This document shows, in pieces, positions 23,578 to 31,278 of a DNA stretch of 35,689 bases. The notes below the pieces were generated by a model. It was not told the DNA's origin. It worked only from the letters and a program-made list of their open reading frames with translations, and made no database searches. The stretch lies in NCBI GenBank assembly GCA_910587105.1, contig CAJUMB010000036.1, positions 1 through 35,689 of the forward strand. Reading direction: 5' to 3'. Position 1 is the first letter of the stretch. Each line of letters begins with the position of its first letter. This DNA comes from an uncultured Lachnospiraceae bacterium. GTDB lineage: Bacteria; Bacillota; Clostridia; Lachnospirales; Lachnospiraceae. The translations under genes were made by a program, and so were the position numbers.

Positions 23578-24840
23578 ATGACGTTTAATATCAGAGAATT
23601 TGATCAATACAGGGAAAATAACCGTCTAGAAGTCAAACGGGCAAAAGATGGCCTTCCAAACAGTCTGTGGGACACTTATTCTTCCATGGCGAACTGTTAC
23701 GGCGGAATTATACTTCTGGGGGTAGATGAAAAAAGTGACGGCAGCCTTGTCTCTACAGGACTTAAGAATGTGGAAAAACTCCGAAAAGATTTCTGGAATA
23801 CAATCAATAACACAAAGAAAGTCAGCATTAATCTTCTTACAGATAAGGATGTAAAAGACTACAATGTGGACGGCGATGTCTTTCTCGCCATCCATGTTCC
23901 CAAGGCCAAAAGGGAAGACAAACCGGTTTATATTAATAATAATCTATTTGGAGGCACCTTCCGCAGAAACGGTGAGGGAGACTATCACTGTTCCAAAAAT
24001 GAAGTAAAAGCAATGCTCCGGGACCAGACCGAAGAAGGCGCTGACATGAAAATACTGGAAAACTTTCAAATCAGCGACCTTAATATGGAATCCGTACACT
24101 CCTACCGGAACAGACACGCCGCTTACCGTCCAGAACATGTATGGGAGGGGCTTAAAGACAAAGAATACCTTGAAAGAATCGGTGCCGCTAAAAGAGCCGC
24201 TGACAGCCGCAGGCTTCATCCAACTGCTGCAGGCCTGCTGATGTTCGGGGAAGAATTTCGAATTCTATATGAGTATCCTGAATATTTTCTGGATTACCGT
24301 GAAATGCTTGATCCCCATATCCGCTGGACAGACAGACTACAGTCCAGCTCAGGTGACTGGACGGGAAACTTATTTGACTTCTTTTTCCGCATATATCCCA
24401 AATTAGTAAAAGATTTAAAAATACCGTTTAAACTGGAAGGAATCACCCGAGTCGACGATACTTCTGTTCACAAAGCAATCCGGGAAGCTCTGGCAAACTG
24501 TCTGGTAAATACTGATTTTTTCATCGCCAGAGGTATTGTAATAAAAAAAGACAGAAACCGGATCATTTTAGAAAATCCAGGATATATCCGCACAGGCAGA
24601 GGGCAGATGCTCAAAGGAGGTATCTCCGACCCGAGAAATAAAGCTCTGATGAAGATGTTCAATATGATAGGTATCGGAGAACGTGCCGGAAGTGGTGAGC
24701 CGGATATCTTTTCCATCTGGGCTTCCCAAGGCTGGACGGAACCAATCGTTGAGGAGCAGTATGACCCCGACCGGACAATTTTAACGCTTGTTTTCTCAGA
24801 AAAACAGGCGGAAACGGACAGGCCAGTAAAACAGACGTGA
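23578..24840 (+). CDS. AlbA_2 / HATPase_c_4 ATP-binding putative transcriptional regulator
   Basis: This 420-residue protein is of the COG2865 type. It has an N-terminal Schlafen AlbA_2 domain (LEVKRAKDGLP, SMANCYGGIILLGVDE, VHVPKA-like IHVPKAKREDKPVYI and FRRNGEGDYHCS) and a middle-to-C-terminal GHKL-like ATPase portion (HKAIREALANCLVNTDF, IILENPGYIRTG, GIGERAGSG). Such proteins are thought to be regulators or stress-response factors, without known targets. I start at the ATG at 23578, with GGAGG 14 bp upstream; ATG 23557 and GTG 23506 are possible. The winged-helix domain that commonly closes this family is encoded in another frame just downstream, so the protein may be truncated by a frameshift. 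Confidence 0.75.
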   Translation: MTFNIREFDQYRENNRLEVKRAKDGLPNSLWDTYSSMANCYGGIILLGVDEKSDGSLVSTGLKNVEKLRKDFWNTINNTKKVSINLLTDKDVKDYNVDGDVFLAIHVPKAKREDKPVYINNNLFGGTFRRNGEGDYHCSKNEVKAMLRDQTEEGADMKILENFQISDLNMESVHSYRNRHAAYRPEHVWEGLKDKEYLERIGAAKRAADSRRLHPTAAGLLMFGEEFRILYEYPEYFLDYREMLDPHIRWTDRLQSSSGDWTGNLFDFFFRIYPKLVKDLKIPFKLEGITRVDDTSVHKAIREALANCLVNTDFFIARGIVIKKDRNRIILENPGYIRTGRGQMLKGGISDPRNKALMKMFNMIGIGERAGSGEPDIFSIWASQGWTEPIVEEQYDPDRTILTLVFSEKQAETDRPVKQT

Positions 24841-25049
24841 ACAAAGAATTCATCATTGCCTTTCTTGCCTCGGCAGGCAAAGGCAAAACAGCTGATATCG
24901 CACATGAAATTAACCTTAGTCTATCCCGCACAAGAGTGCTTCTCTCCGAGCTCACAAAAGAAGGCCGGATTCGGGCAGATGGAAATGGAAGATCACGCAG
25001 ATATTCTCTGCCGGAATCTTTCCCATCCACATGGGACCAAAGATTATAA
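24837..25049 (+). CDS. winged-helix domain, probably the detached C-terminus of the AlbA_2 regulator
   Basis: The 70-residue frame reads FIIAFLASAGKGKTADIAHE followed by LSRTRVLLSELTKEGRI and GRSRRYSL, a compact winged helix-turn-helix. Its GTG start overlaps the TGA of the upstream gene (GTGA), which would permit coupled translation. In related COG2865 proteins this kind of domain is the C-terminal end of the same chain, so a frameshift, perhaps near the AAAAA run around 24800, is equally likely. There is no separate ribosome binding site. Confidence 0.6.
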   Translation: MNKEFIIAFLASAGKGKTADIAHEINLSLSRTRVLLSELTKEGRIRADGNGRSRRYSLPESFPSTWDQRL

Positions 25050-25071
25050 GGGAAAGGCAGTAAATTACTAT

Positions 25072-25115
25072 AGGTGCAGATTCCCGGACACATAAGTACC
25101 CAGGAATCTGCACCT
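25072..25115. terminator. hairpin between convergent regulator and DUF134-NifX genes
   Basis: The 13-bp arms AGGTGCAGATTCC (25072-25084) and 25103-25115 are exact complements with an 18-base loop. The T-rich tail is poor on both strands. Its place between two convergent genes suggests a bidirectional transcript end. Confidence 0.6.
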
Positions 25116-25136
25116 TCGGAAATTACACGCTCTACT

Positions 25137-25919
25137 CTAATGCCCCGAACACCCATGCCTGTCTTCCCCGCAGTGGTGTTCCCCACAGGAATGTCCTTCT
25201 CCATGGTCATGGTGGCTGCAGTGTACATTGGGATTATATGCCAATACTCCTTCAGCCAATGCCCGGGCTGCGTCATCTGCACTGCCGGAAACACCGCCGT
25301 AAAGCTGGATTCCTGCCCCAGCCAGCGCATTCTGTGCACCGCCGCCGATACCGCCGCAGATTAAGGCGTTCACGCCGTTTTCCAAAAGGAATCCTGCCAA
25401 TGCACCGTGGCCGCTTCCCATGGTATCAATAACCTGTTCTTTCACTATTTTTTTGTCTTCCACATCGTAAATCTTAAACTGCTGAGTATGTCCAAAATGC
25501 TGGAATATCTCTCCGTTTTCATAAGTCACTGCAATTCTCATTGTATTTTCTCCTTTCTGATATAAGACGTTTATGGGACCAGTTCCCGGAATCCGCCTGC
25601 AGAGATTTTTCCTGCGGCAGTCTGCCGTCCCGTCACAGAGACGGTAATTTCCCCCGGAGATACTGATTCCTTTTCCGTTTACCAGACTGTCGGCAATTTT
25701 ATAGCGGGCATTTTGATAAATTTCCGTGACTGTAGTCCTGGAAATTTCCATCAAAGCCGCACACTGCTCATGGGTCTTTTTCTCAAAGTCCACCAGCCGG
25801 ATCACCTCATATTCATCCACAGTGAGTACTATCAATTCTCCAGATGATATGCCCCCTGGGGCAAACGTGTCATAAGCCGGTTCCGAACACACTCTCCGGC
25901 AGCGCTGCGGTCTCGCCAC
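25137..25919 (-). CDS. DUF134 helix-turn-helix protein fused to a NifX/NifB-type FeMo-cofactor domain with His/Cys-rich tail
   Basis: Of the 260 residues, 1-110 form a DUF134 domain (MARPQRCRRVC, VDEYEVIRLVDFEKKTHEQCA, ISRTTVTEIYQNARYKIAD), a predicted DNA-binding protein. Residues 127-232 form a dinitrogenase iron-molybdenum cofactor-type domain (MRIAVTYENGEIFQHFGHT, ALICGGIGGGAQNAL). Residues 233-260 are rich in His and Cys and probably bind metal. The two halves are often separate adjacent genes in Clostridia. Here the frame runs through, but a strong AAAGGAGA site lies just before codon 127 (ATG at 25541), so the second domain may also be made alone as a 134-residue protein. No nitrogenase genes are near; a role in metal or iron-sulfur/molybdenum handling is inferred. 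Confidence 0.85.
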   Translation of the reverse strand: MARPQRCRRVCSEPAYDTFAPGGISSGELIVLTVDEYEVIRLVDFEKKTHEQCAALMEISRTTVTEIYQNARYKIADSLVNGKGISISGGNYRLCDGTADCRRKNLCRRIPGTGPINVLYQKGENTMRIAVTYENGEIFQHFGHTQQFKIYDVEDKKIVKEQVIDTMGSGHGALAGFLLENGVNALICGGIGGGAQNALAGAGIQLYGGVSGSADDAARALAEGVLAYNPNVHCSHHDHGEGHSCGEHHCGEDRHGCSGH

Positions 25920-26007
25920 AAAATCATCTCCCTTTGGTTTCCGTTATATGTTGTTAATATAGTACTGCTGTTTCCGATATATGTCAAGAACTTTTTACCG
26001 GAATGTA

Positions 26008-26173
26008 CTAGAGTGTGTTTGAAAATTGCTTTATGTCAACCGTGCGTCACAGTTTGTGGGAGATTTGTTCCGCATGAGGGCGCTGTAGCGGGCTACAGCA
26101 ACCGAATAAGGAGCAAATGTGCCGCAAAGTGGGGCGTGCGGTTGGCGTGAATGAATTTTCAAACACGCTCTAG
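26008..26173. repeat. 166-bp imperfect palindromic element
   Basis: The ends CTAGAGTGTGTTTGAAAATT (26008-26027) and 26154-26173 are inverted repeats with one mismatch. Complementarity continues inward (CAACCGTGCG with CGTGCGGTTG; GAGATTTG with CAAATGTG) down to GCTGTAG...CTACAGC around 26090-26100, so the whole element can fold into one long hairpin. It has no reading frame of note, and its ends recur alone elsewhere in the window. It resembles a miniature mobile element or a REP-type sequence. Another copy of the end (AGAGCGTGTCTAAGAAAT) begins at once at 26172. Confidence 0.8.
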
Positions 26174-26212
26174 AGCGTGTCTAAGAAATCACTTTTTCTA
26201 TCGCCATCCCCC

Positions 26213-26241
26213 TTGCATTCTCCCTTCTAAACAGCTATAGT
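26213..26241 (+). promoter_or_regulatory. promoter immediately upstream of the MATE gene, possibly leaderless
   Basis: TTGCAT (26213-26218) and TATAGT (26236-26241) are 17 bases apart. The -10 ends 8 bases before the ATG, placing the transcript start at or next to the start codon. No ribosome binding site is present. Confidence 0.5.
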
Positions 26242-26249
26242 ATTATATT

Positions 26250-27626
26250 ATGGAAGAAAAAGAACAAGTAAAAAATACAAAAAGCATACAATTATTCGAA
26301 AACGCCCCTATCCCCAAGGCCGTCATGTCCATGTCTGTGCCCACCATCATCAGTTCCCTGGTGATGGTGATCTACAATATGGCAGATACATACTTTGTGG
26401 GAATGCTCAATGATCCTGTTCAAAATGCCGCTGTCACCCTGGCCGCGCCTGTTCTGCTGGCTTTTAATGCGGTAACCAATCTGTTCGGCGTGGGAACCTC
26501 CAGCATGATGAGCCGGTCCCTTGGCAGAAAGGATTATGATACTGTTCGCCGCAGCTCAGCCTTTGGGTTTTACTGTGCACTTTTTTTCAGCATTTTATTC
26601 TCTCTCCTGTATACTGTACTCCATGTACCCCTGTTGAATCTTTTGGGTGCAGATACACATACAGCTGCTGCCACCGGGGCCTACCTGCGATGGACGGTTA
26701 CCTGCGGGGCCGCTCCCGCCATTATGAATGTGATCCTGGCTTATCTGGTCCGCTCGGAAGGTTTTTCCCTCCACGCCAGCATCGGAACCATGAGCGGCTG
26801 TCTGCTGAATATGATCCTGGACCCGTTTTTCATCCTCCCCTGGGGGCTGAACCTGGGTGCATCCGGAGCAGGGCTGGCCACATTTTTATCCAACTGCGCC
26901 GCCTGCCTTTATTTTTTCGTTTTACTTTTTATCCGGCGTAAAAATACTTACGTGTGCATCCACCCAGGTATGTTCCGCCTTGACCGTTTTATTGTGTCCG
27001 GCGTATGCGGCGTGGGCATTCCCTCCTCCATCCAGAATCTTCTGAACGTGACCGGTATGACTGTGCTGAACAATTTTACAGCCGCCTTCGGCTCAGATGC
27101 TGTAGCCGCCATGGGCATTGCACAGAAAATCAGCATGGTTCCCATGTATATTGCGCTGGGTCTGTCACAGGGGATTATGCCGCTGATCAGTTACAATTAC
27201 GGCAGCAAAAACGTGCCCCGTATGAAAAAAGTGATCCTGTTTTCCACGAAAATCGCCCTGCTTTTTATGGTGGTGGTATCCATCGGCTGTTACCTGGGGG
27301 CAGATGTTTTAATCTCACAGTTTATGAAAAACCAGGCCATTATCGCCTATGGGGGCGCATTCCTGCGGGGCCTGTGCCTGTCCACTCCCTTCATGTGTAT
27401 GGATTTCCTGGCAGTGGGTGTGTTTCAGGCCTGTGGAATGGGCAGGAAGGCATTCCTGTTTGCCATTCTGCGGAAAATCGTTCTGGAAATTCCAGCGCTT
27501 TTCGTCTGGAATTATTTCTGGCCCCTTTATGGACTGGCCTACGCCCAGCTCACTGCGGAAGCAGTTCTGTCTGTTGCGGCTGTCCTGGTGCTTTACCGGC
27601 TGTTTCGCAGCCTGGAGCGTGTTTGA
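26250..27626 (+). CDS. MATE-family multidrug efflux transporter
   Basis: The 458-residue membrane protein has about 12 hydrophobic helices in two related halves. It shows MATE features: ENAPIPKAVMSMSVPT before helix 1, VIYNMADTYFVGML in helix 1-2, GVGTSSMMSRSLGRKD in the first loop and the matching second-half GLSQGIMPLISYNYGS. These pumps export cationic drugs or metabolites using Na+ or H+ gradients. The ATG is chosen because family members start a short distance before EEAP-like sequence; no ribosome binding site is visible. The C-terminus SLERV is supplied by a dispersed GAGCGTGTTTGA repeat that contains the stop codon. Confidence 0.9.
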   Translation: MEEKEQVKNTKSIQLFENAPIPKAVMSMSVPTIISSLVMVIYNMADTYFVGMLNDPVQNAAVTLAAPVLLAFNAVTNLFGVGTSSMMSRSLGRKDYDTVRRSSAFGFYCALFFSILFSLLYTVLHVPLLNLLGADTHTAAATGAYLRWTVTCGAAPAIMNVILAYLVRSEGFSLHASIGTMSGCLLNMILDPFFILPWGLNLGASGAGLATFLSNCAACLYFFVLLFIRRKNTYVCIHPGMFRLDRFIVSGVCGVGIPSSIQNLLNVTGMTVLNNFTAAFGSDAVAAMGIAQKISMVPMYIALGLSQGIMPLISYNYGSKNVPRMKKVILFSTKIALLFMVVVSIGCYLGADVLISQFMKNQAIIAYGGAFLRGLCLSTPFMCMDFLAVGVFQACGMGRKAFLFAILRKIVLEIPALFVWNYFWPLYGLAYAQLTAEAVLSVAAVLVLYRLFRSLERV

Positions 27627-27827
27627 AATATGCTCTGGATACAGGCAGGCCTCCATCTTGCACCGTAATAATGCAGATGGGAAATTCATGAACGAGAGCG
27701 TAGAGATGCTGACTCTGGAGGATAAGGTGAAAAATATGCCCGGAATTCTCTCTGGAGGACAGCAGCAGCGTGCGGCCACCGCACGCGCCCCGATTACCAA
27801 ACCGGCGCCGGTGTGCTGGAGCGTGTT
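27612..27827 (+). repeat. 12-bp direct repeats CTGGAGCGTGTT flanking an inserted fragment
   Basis: Exact copies lie at 27612-27623 (end of the MATE gene) and 27816-27827. The 192 bases between them hold an ABC ATPase remnant. The motif is part of the GAGCGTGTTTGA repeat family, so recombination at repeat copies could have brought the fragment in. Confidence 0.6.
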
Positions 27828-27846
27828 ACGGAGTTCCACCGATTAG
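27688..27846 (+). pseudogene. ABC transporter ATPase remnant (signature region)
   Basis: A 52-codon frame reads VEMLTLEDKVKNMPG, then the ABC signature LSGGQQQRAATAR, then APITKPAPV, after which similarity stops abruptly where LADEPTGNLD would be expected. It resembles the MacB/BceA-type export ATPases. Walker A and Walker B are both missing, and no ribosome binding site precedes the ATG. It is a fragment, not a functional gene. Confidence 0.8.
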
Positions 27847-27871
27847 ATTCACCCCTACTGGGCGCACTTAT

Positions 27872-27914
27872 AAAAGGGAGACCGCTTCTTTATTTGAAGT
27901 GTCTCCCTTTTTTT
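27872..27914 (+). terminator. intrinsic terminator
   Basis: AAAAGGGAGAC (27872-27882) pairs with GTCTCCCTTTT (27901-27911), with an inner CTTC/GAAG stem and a run of seven T at 27908-27914. It would end the MATE transcript. Confidence 0.85.
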
Positions 27915-27924
27915 GCATTCTTTG

Positions 27925-28141
27925 TTATTCTTTTATTCGGTCAATATCTGTGAGATTGACGCCTGCTGTATTCAATATTGCTTTTAATGAAAGATATTCA
28001 TCCTTTAATTCTGCATATGTTTCTACTGCGTTTTCCTTTTTAGCCAGCAGCATATACCTTTGAATTTTTTTAAAGTCATCGATGGCCGCTTTAATTATTT
28101 TAAGACCTGTGGGCGTACAATCACCTTCTTTCTAACTGCAT
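27925..28141 (-). pseudogene. small decayed reading frame of unknown family
   Basis: On the minus strand a frame from 28131 to 27925 reads KAAIDDFKKIQRYMLLAKKE, then a stretch containing AELKDEYLSLKAIL, and ends VNLTDIDRIKE at a TAA. The codon pattern looks like a real small helical protein of about 70 residues. No start codon is in frame. An ATG at 28141 lies in another frame and would need a one-base shift after about four codons. I do not recognise the family with confidence. Confidence 0.4.
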
Positions 28142-28213
28142 TTAGATAATTACATACAGTTCCTTAGATATATACATTGTAACAAATTACTATTTTTCTG
28201 TAAAGTCTATTTC

Positions 28214-28792
28214 TCACAAAACAGTTCTGGCGCTTAAATTCATGTCTATTTCTTTAAAATCAATCACCAAATCATCATAGATATTCACTTTAATTTCATC
28301 CTGAAAAGTATATACTTCAACCTCGAGATGATTCTGCTCAAAGAAATATACAAGAATATGCCGTTTCATTGGATTTACAATCCAATACTCACGCACTCCG
28401 GCTTCCGCATACAGATGAAGCTTTCTCACATAATCATGACTGGAGGTGCTGGGAGATATAATCTCTGTAATCCAGTCTGGAGCACCGGTACAGCCACGGT
28501 CTGTGAATTTATTGGAGTCACAGATCACACTGATATCAGGCTCCACAATCGTTTTATCATCGTCAAAAAGTTTCACTGCAAATGGGGCGGGATAGACTTC
28601 ACATGAACCGTTTTCAGCCCTGATATATTCCCGGATTGTTCCAGAGAGCTCCATTAGTATCTTTTGATGCACCCGGCTGGGAGCTGACATATTATAAAAC
28701 TGTCCCTCAATCAGCTCTGCCCGTATATTCTCAGGCAGATGGTAATAATCATCCTCTGTATAAATTGGTGATTTTGCTAATGCCTGCGGCAT
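28214..28792 (-). CDS. Uma2-family (DUF820) PD-(D/E)XK nuclease-fold protein
   Basis: The 192-residue protein has the Uma2 layout: RAELIEGQFYNMSAPS at 25-39, HQKILMELSG, then the nuclease core Glu84-Pro-Asp86 (VEPDISVI), Glu110 (WITEIISPSTS) and Lys124 (YVRKLHLYAEAGVREYWIVNP). All acidic and basic active-site positions are kept, so the fold is probably active, but Uma2 protein functions are largely unknown. It is a single gene with GGAAGGA before its ATG, downstream of and in line with the minus-strand AraC gene. These genes often occur as orphans. Confidence 0.88.
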   Translation of the reverse strand: MPQALAKSPIYTEDDYYHLPENIRAELIEGQFYNMSAPSRVHQKILMELSGTIREYIRAENGSCEVYPAPFAVKLFDDDKTIVEPDISVICDSNKFTDRGCTGAPDWITEIISPSTSSHDYVRKLHLYAEAGVREYWIVNPMKRHILVYFFEQNHLEVEVYTFQDEIKVNIYDDLVIDFKEIDMNLSARTVL

Positions 28793-28978
28793 AATATCAT
28801 TCCTTCCTTACTGTATACACAGGTGAATTCTATCCTTTAGAATTGGTATCAGTCTGGTGATTGTTTGGCACTCAATGTAAAACTGCACATTTACAGGTAT
28901 GATTATAGCATATTTATTTATTGTGCACAACGCACATTTTCCCATCACAAACAGCACCTTCACTTATTCAAAGCAAGA

Positions 28979-29830
28979 TTACGCCGCTTCTGCCCGGAAC
29001 GCCTTCGGCGACAAGCCTACTTTGGTGGTAAACACAGATGAAAACGTAGAGGCGTTCAGATATCCCACCTGCTGGGCCACATTTTTTATGGGAATGCTTG
29101 TTGCCTTCAGCAGATATTTCGCCTTATCTATACGCGCCATCAGCAAATATTCATAAGGCGAATATCCGCTGGCTTTCTTAAAGAGACGGCAGAAATGATA
29201 CTGGCTCATATTCACCGCATCTGCAATATCCCTCAGAGAGATTGCTTTTCCAATATTTTCCTCGATAAACTGCCGCGCAGATTCATATGTAAGATCCAGG
29301 GGCTGCTCCCCTCTGCCTGCTGCCGCGCCATCCATCAGATGCATGAGCATATCGTAAATCCGCCTGGACTTTTCCGCCTCGCTCAGCAGTCTTTCGGGAT
29401 GATACCCGGCAAGCAGCTGCTTAAACATATATTGGAATTCCCGTGCATTTTTATGCTTGAACACAAAACCACCGTGCAGCTTTAGGATATACTCATAAAT
29501 CTTTGCCATATTACATCCGTCTAAATGCATCCACAAAAACTCTGTTTTTCCGTCCGTACCCCATTCTTCCAGACGCGCGCAGTCAACAAACCCTATCCGC
29601 CCTTTCTCTGCCGCCATGGCACGTCCTTCATAAGTGACAGAAACCATACCATCCAACACATAAAACAATAAATAATTATCACAATTTTCATCTACAATCC
29701 TGCAGCTTTCCTCTGTGCGAAACTGTCCGCATGCAGCGGCATAATATAACGCTTCCTGGGCCAGCATGGATGGCACTTCTATGAAAATTCTCGATCCATA
29801 AAGATTCCTGAGGGATGTATCGTAACACAC
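28979..29830 (-). CDS. AraC-family transcriptional regulator
   Basis: About 283 residues. An N-terminal cupin-like sensor (YLLFYVLDGMVSVTYEGRAM, FLWMHLDGCNM) is followed by a C-terminal double helix-turn-helix of some 100 residues (ISLRDIADAVNMSQYHFCRL, IPIKNVAQQVGYLNASTFSS, GLSPKAFR). I prefer the GTG at 29830, which has AGGAGAG 8 bp upstream and gives an N-terminus that lines up with the divergent paralogue at 30084. The frame is open to an ATG at 29914 without a ribosome binding site. AraC proteins with this sensor type usually respond to sugars. No intact sugar gene is next to it. Confidence 0.88.
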   Translation of the reverse strand: MCYDTSLRNLYGSRIFIEVPSMLAQEALYYAAACGQFRTEESCRIVDENCDNYLLFYVLDGMVSVTYEGRAMAAEKGRIGFVDCARLEEWGTDGKTEFLWMHLDGCNMAKIYEYILKLHGGFVFKHKNAREFQYMFKQLLAGYHPERLLSEAEKSRRIYDMLMHLMDGAAAGRGEQPLDLTYESARQFIEENIGKAISLRDIADAVNMSQYHFCRLFKKASGYSPYEYLLMARIDKAKYLLKATSIPIKNVAQQVGYLNASTFSSVFTTKVGLSPKAFRAEAA

Positions 29831-30083
29831 AAGTCTCACCTCTCCTATATTTTTGTACTTACCATATGCAAATATACCAATTATTTTTCTTAACTCCCCT
29901 AATTGATAGTGCAATTATACCATTCAAAAAAAGGCATGTCATTTCATACAATATGCATATTCTATACAAAAATTACTTTTATAAGAGTATAGCTGTCTGC
30001 CATGAACAGCTGGCGGATTTCCCAAAAGCATTGATAAAGTCCGGCAGATACTTTATAATGAGTGGTAATAAAGGGGGCTGTTT

Positions 30084-30911
30084 ATGAAAATTATGGATGC
30101 CGGCGTCATTGGCGAATCTTTTATGGACTTTACCATTCCCTCTAATTTTGCCAAACGCGCCTTGTATTATATTCCGCAATACGGACATTTTTACTGTAAT
30201 GAAAATTATTGCATTTCACGCAATTCCCTGGAATGGCTTCTTTTCTTCTATATCTGTGAGGGAACCCTTCACCTGGAAAGCCATAAAAGCCGTTATACAG
30301 CAGGGCCGGACAGCATTGCCCTTCTGGACTGCCGGACGCCTCACCGCTATTACTGCAAAGACAGTGTTGATTTCCTGTGGTTTCATTTCTGTGGAAACCA
30401 CTCAGGAGCTTATGCGGACTACCTCTTTGAACAGCATGGAGTGGTATTTCCCCCTGGGCATGGAGAGACCAGCCGGTTCCAGCATATTTTTTCCAGTGTA
30501 CAGGCTGTGTCCTTCAGTGAACATCTGGTGTCTGCGGACATCCACGCCCTTTTGAGCAGTCTGGCTGTATACCGGCAGCATCATCAGGCCCATCACCAGC
30601 CGCTGGCGCCTGCCATTGATTATATCCGGAAACATTTTGACCAGCCGGTGTCCCTGGAGGATCTGGCTGATCAGTGCAGTATGAGTACCTCCCATCTGAT
30701 CCGCAGTTTCCAGCGGTATCTCAACTGCACACCCCACGAATACCTGCTGGCTTTTCGCCTGAAGCAGTCCAAACAGCTGCTTTTGTCCACCTCCATGAGC
30801 ATTGAGCAGATTGCCGAACAATGCGGTTTCAACAGCGCCTCACATTTTGCCCGGGCATTCCGGAAAAACAATGGGGCAAGCCCCTCGGCGTTCCGGCAGG
30901 TGCATTTTTAA
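30084..30911 (+). CDS. AraC-family transcriptional regulator, paralogue of the divergent gene
   Basis: The 275-residue protein has the same layout as its divergent neighbour: sensor domain (WLLFFYICEGTLHLES, DFLWFHFCGNHSGAYADYLF) and C-terminal AraC DNA-binding domain (VSLEDLADQCSMSTSHLIRS, MSIEQIAEQCGFNSASHFAR, GASPSAFRQ). The N-termini of the two align (IPSNFAKRALYY here, VPSMLAQEALYY there), so they probably arose by duplication. AAAGGGGGC precedes the ATG. The 253-bp divergent gap has no obvious dyad operator. A bidirectional terminator follows. Ligand and target are unknown. Confidence 0.88.
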   Translation: MKIMDAGVIGESFMDFTIPSNFAKRALYYIPQYGHFYCNENYCISRNSLEWLLFFYICEGTLHLESHKSRYTAGPDSIALLDCRTPHRYYCKDSVDFLWFHFCGNHSGAYADYLFEQHGVVFPPGHGETSRFQHIFSSVQAVSFSEHLVSADIHALLSSLAVYRQHHQAHHQPLAPAIDYIRKHFDQPVSLEDLADQCSMSTSHLIRSFQRYLNCTPHEYLLAFRLKQSKQLLLSTSMSIEQIAEQCGFNSASHFARAFRKNNGASPSAFRQVHF

Positions 30912-30924
30912 GTACTCACAAAAT

Positions 30925-30961
30925 AAAAACACCCCTGACACAAGATGCCAAGGGTATTTTT
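30925..30961. terminator. bidirectional intrinsic terminator
   Basis: AAAAACACCC (30925-30934) pairs with GGGTATTTTT (30952-30961) with a loop of about 17 bases. The A and T tracts on both sides allow termination in either direction, for the AraC gene and for the decayed permease gene opposite. Confidence 0.7.
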
Positions 30962-30979
30962 CCATTATATATCCGGTTA

Positions 30980-31225
30980 TTAAGCCTGTGCAGCCGCCTC
31001 TTTCCGGCGTGCTTTCTGCGCCATAGCCTCCCGTACTACGTCTAAAAGAACCGCCCCGATAATCACCAGACCCAGAACCATATTCTGAACAGAAGAATCA
31101 ATGGACAGCAGGGCGAATCCATTCCGCAGGGTGGCAATAATCAGTGCTCCCAGCATAGTTCCTTTCCATGTACATAAAATCTTCCCCCCATCAATGGGGT
31201 CAGCTCCAAATATGGCACTTAACGG
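30980..31225 (-). pseudogene. RbsC-like sugar ABC transporter permease, C-terminal remnant
   Basis: On the minus strand the last 80 or so residues of a ribose-type permease are readable: FGADPIDGGK, then KGTMLGALIIATLRNGFALL, then SSVQNMVLGLVIIGAVLLDV and a basic/Ala-rich tail ending at TAA 30982-30980. Upstream of about 31225 the similarity ends and a stop appears in frame near 31272. The gene has lost its first three quarters. Next to two sugar-type AraC regulators, it suggests a deleted sugar uptake operon. Confidence 0.8.
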
Positions 31226-31278
31226 TATGTAAAACTGTAAGCGCCTTTTTCGCTGCCTCCAGTTCCTGACTCAACTGC

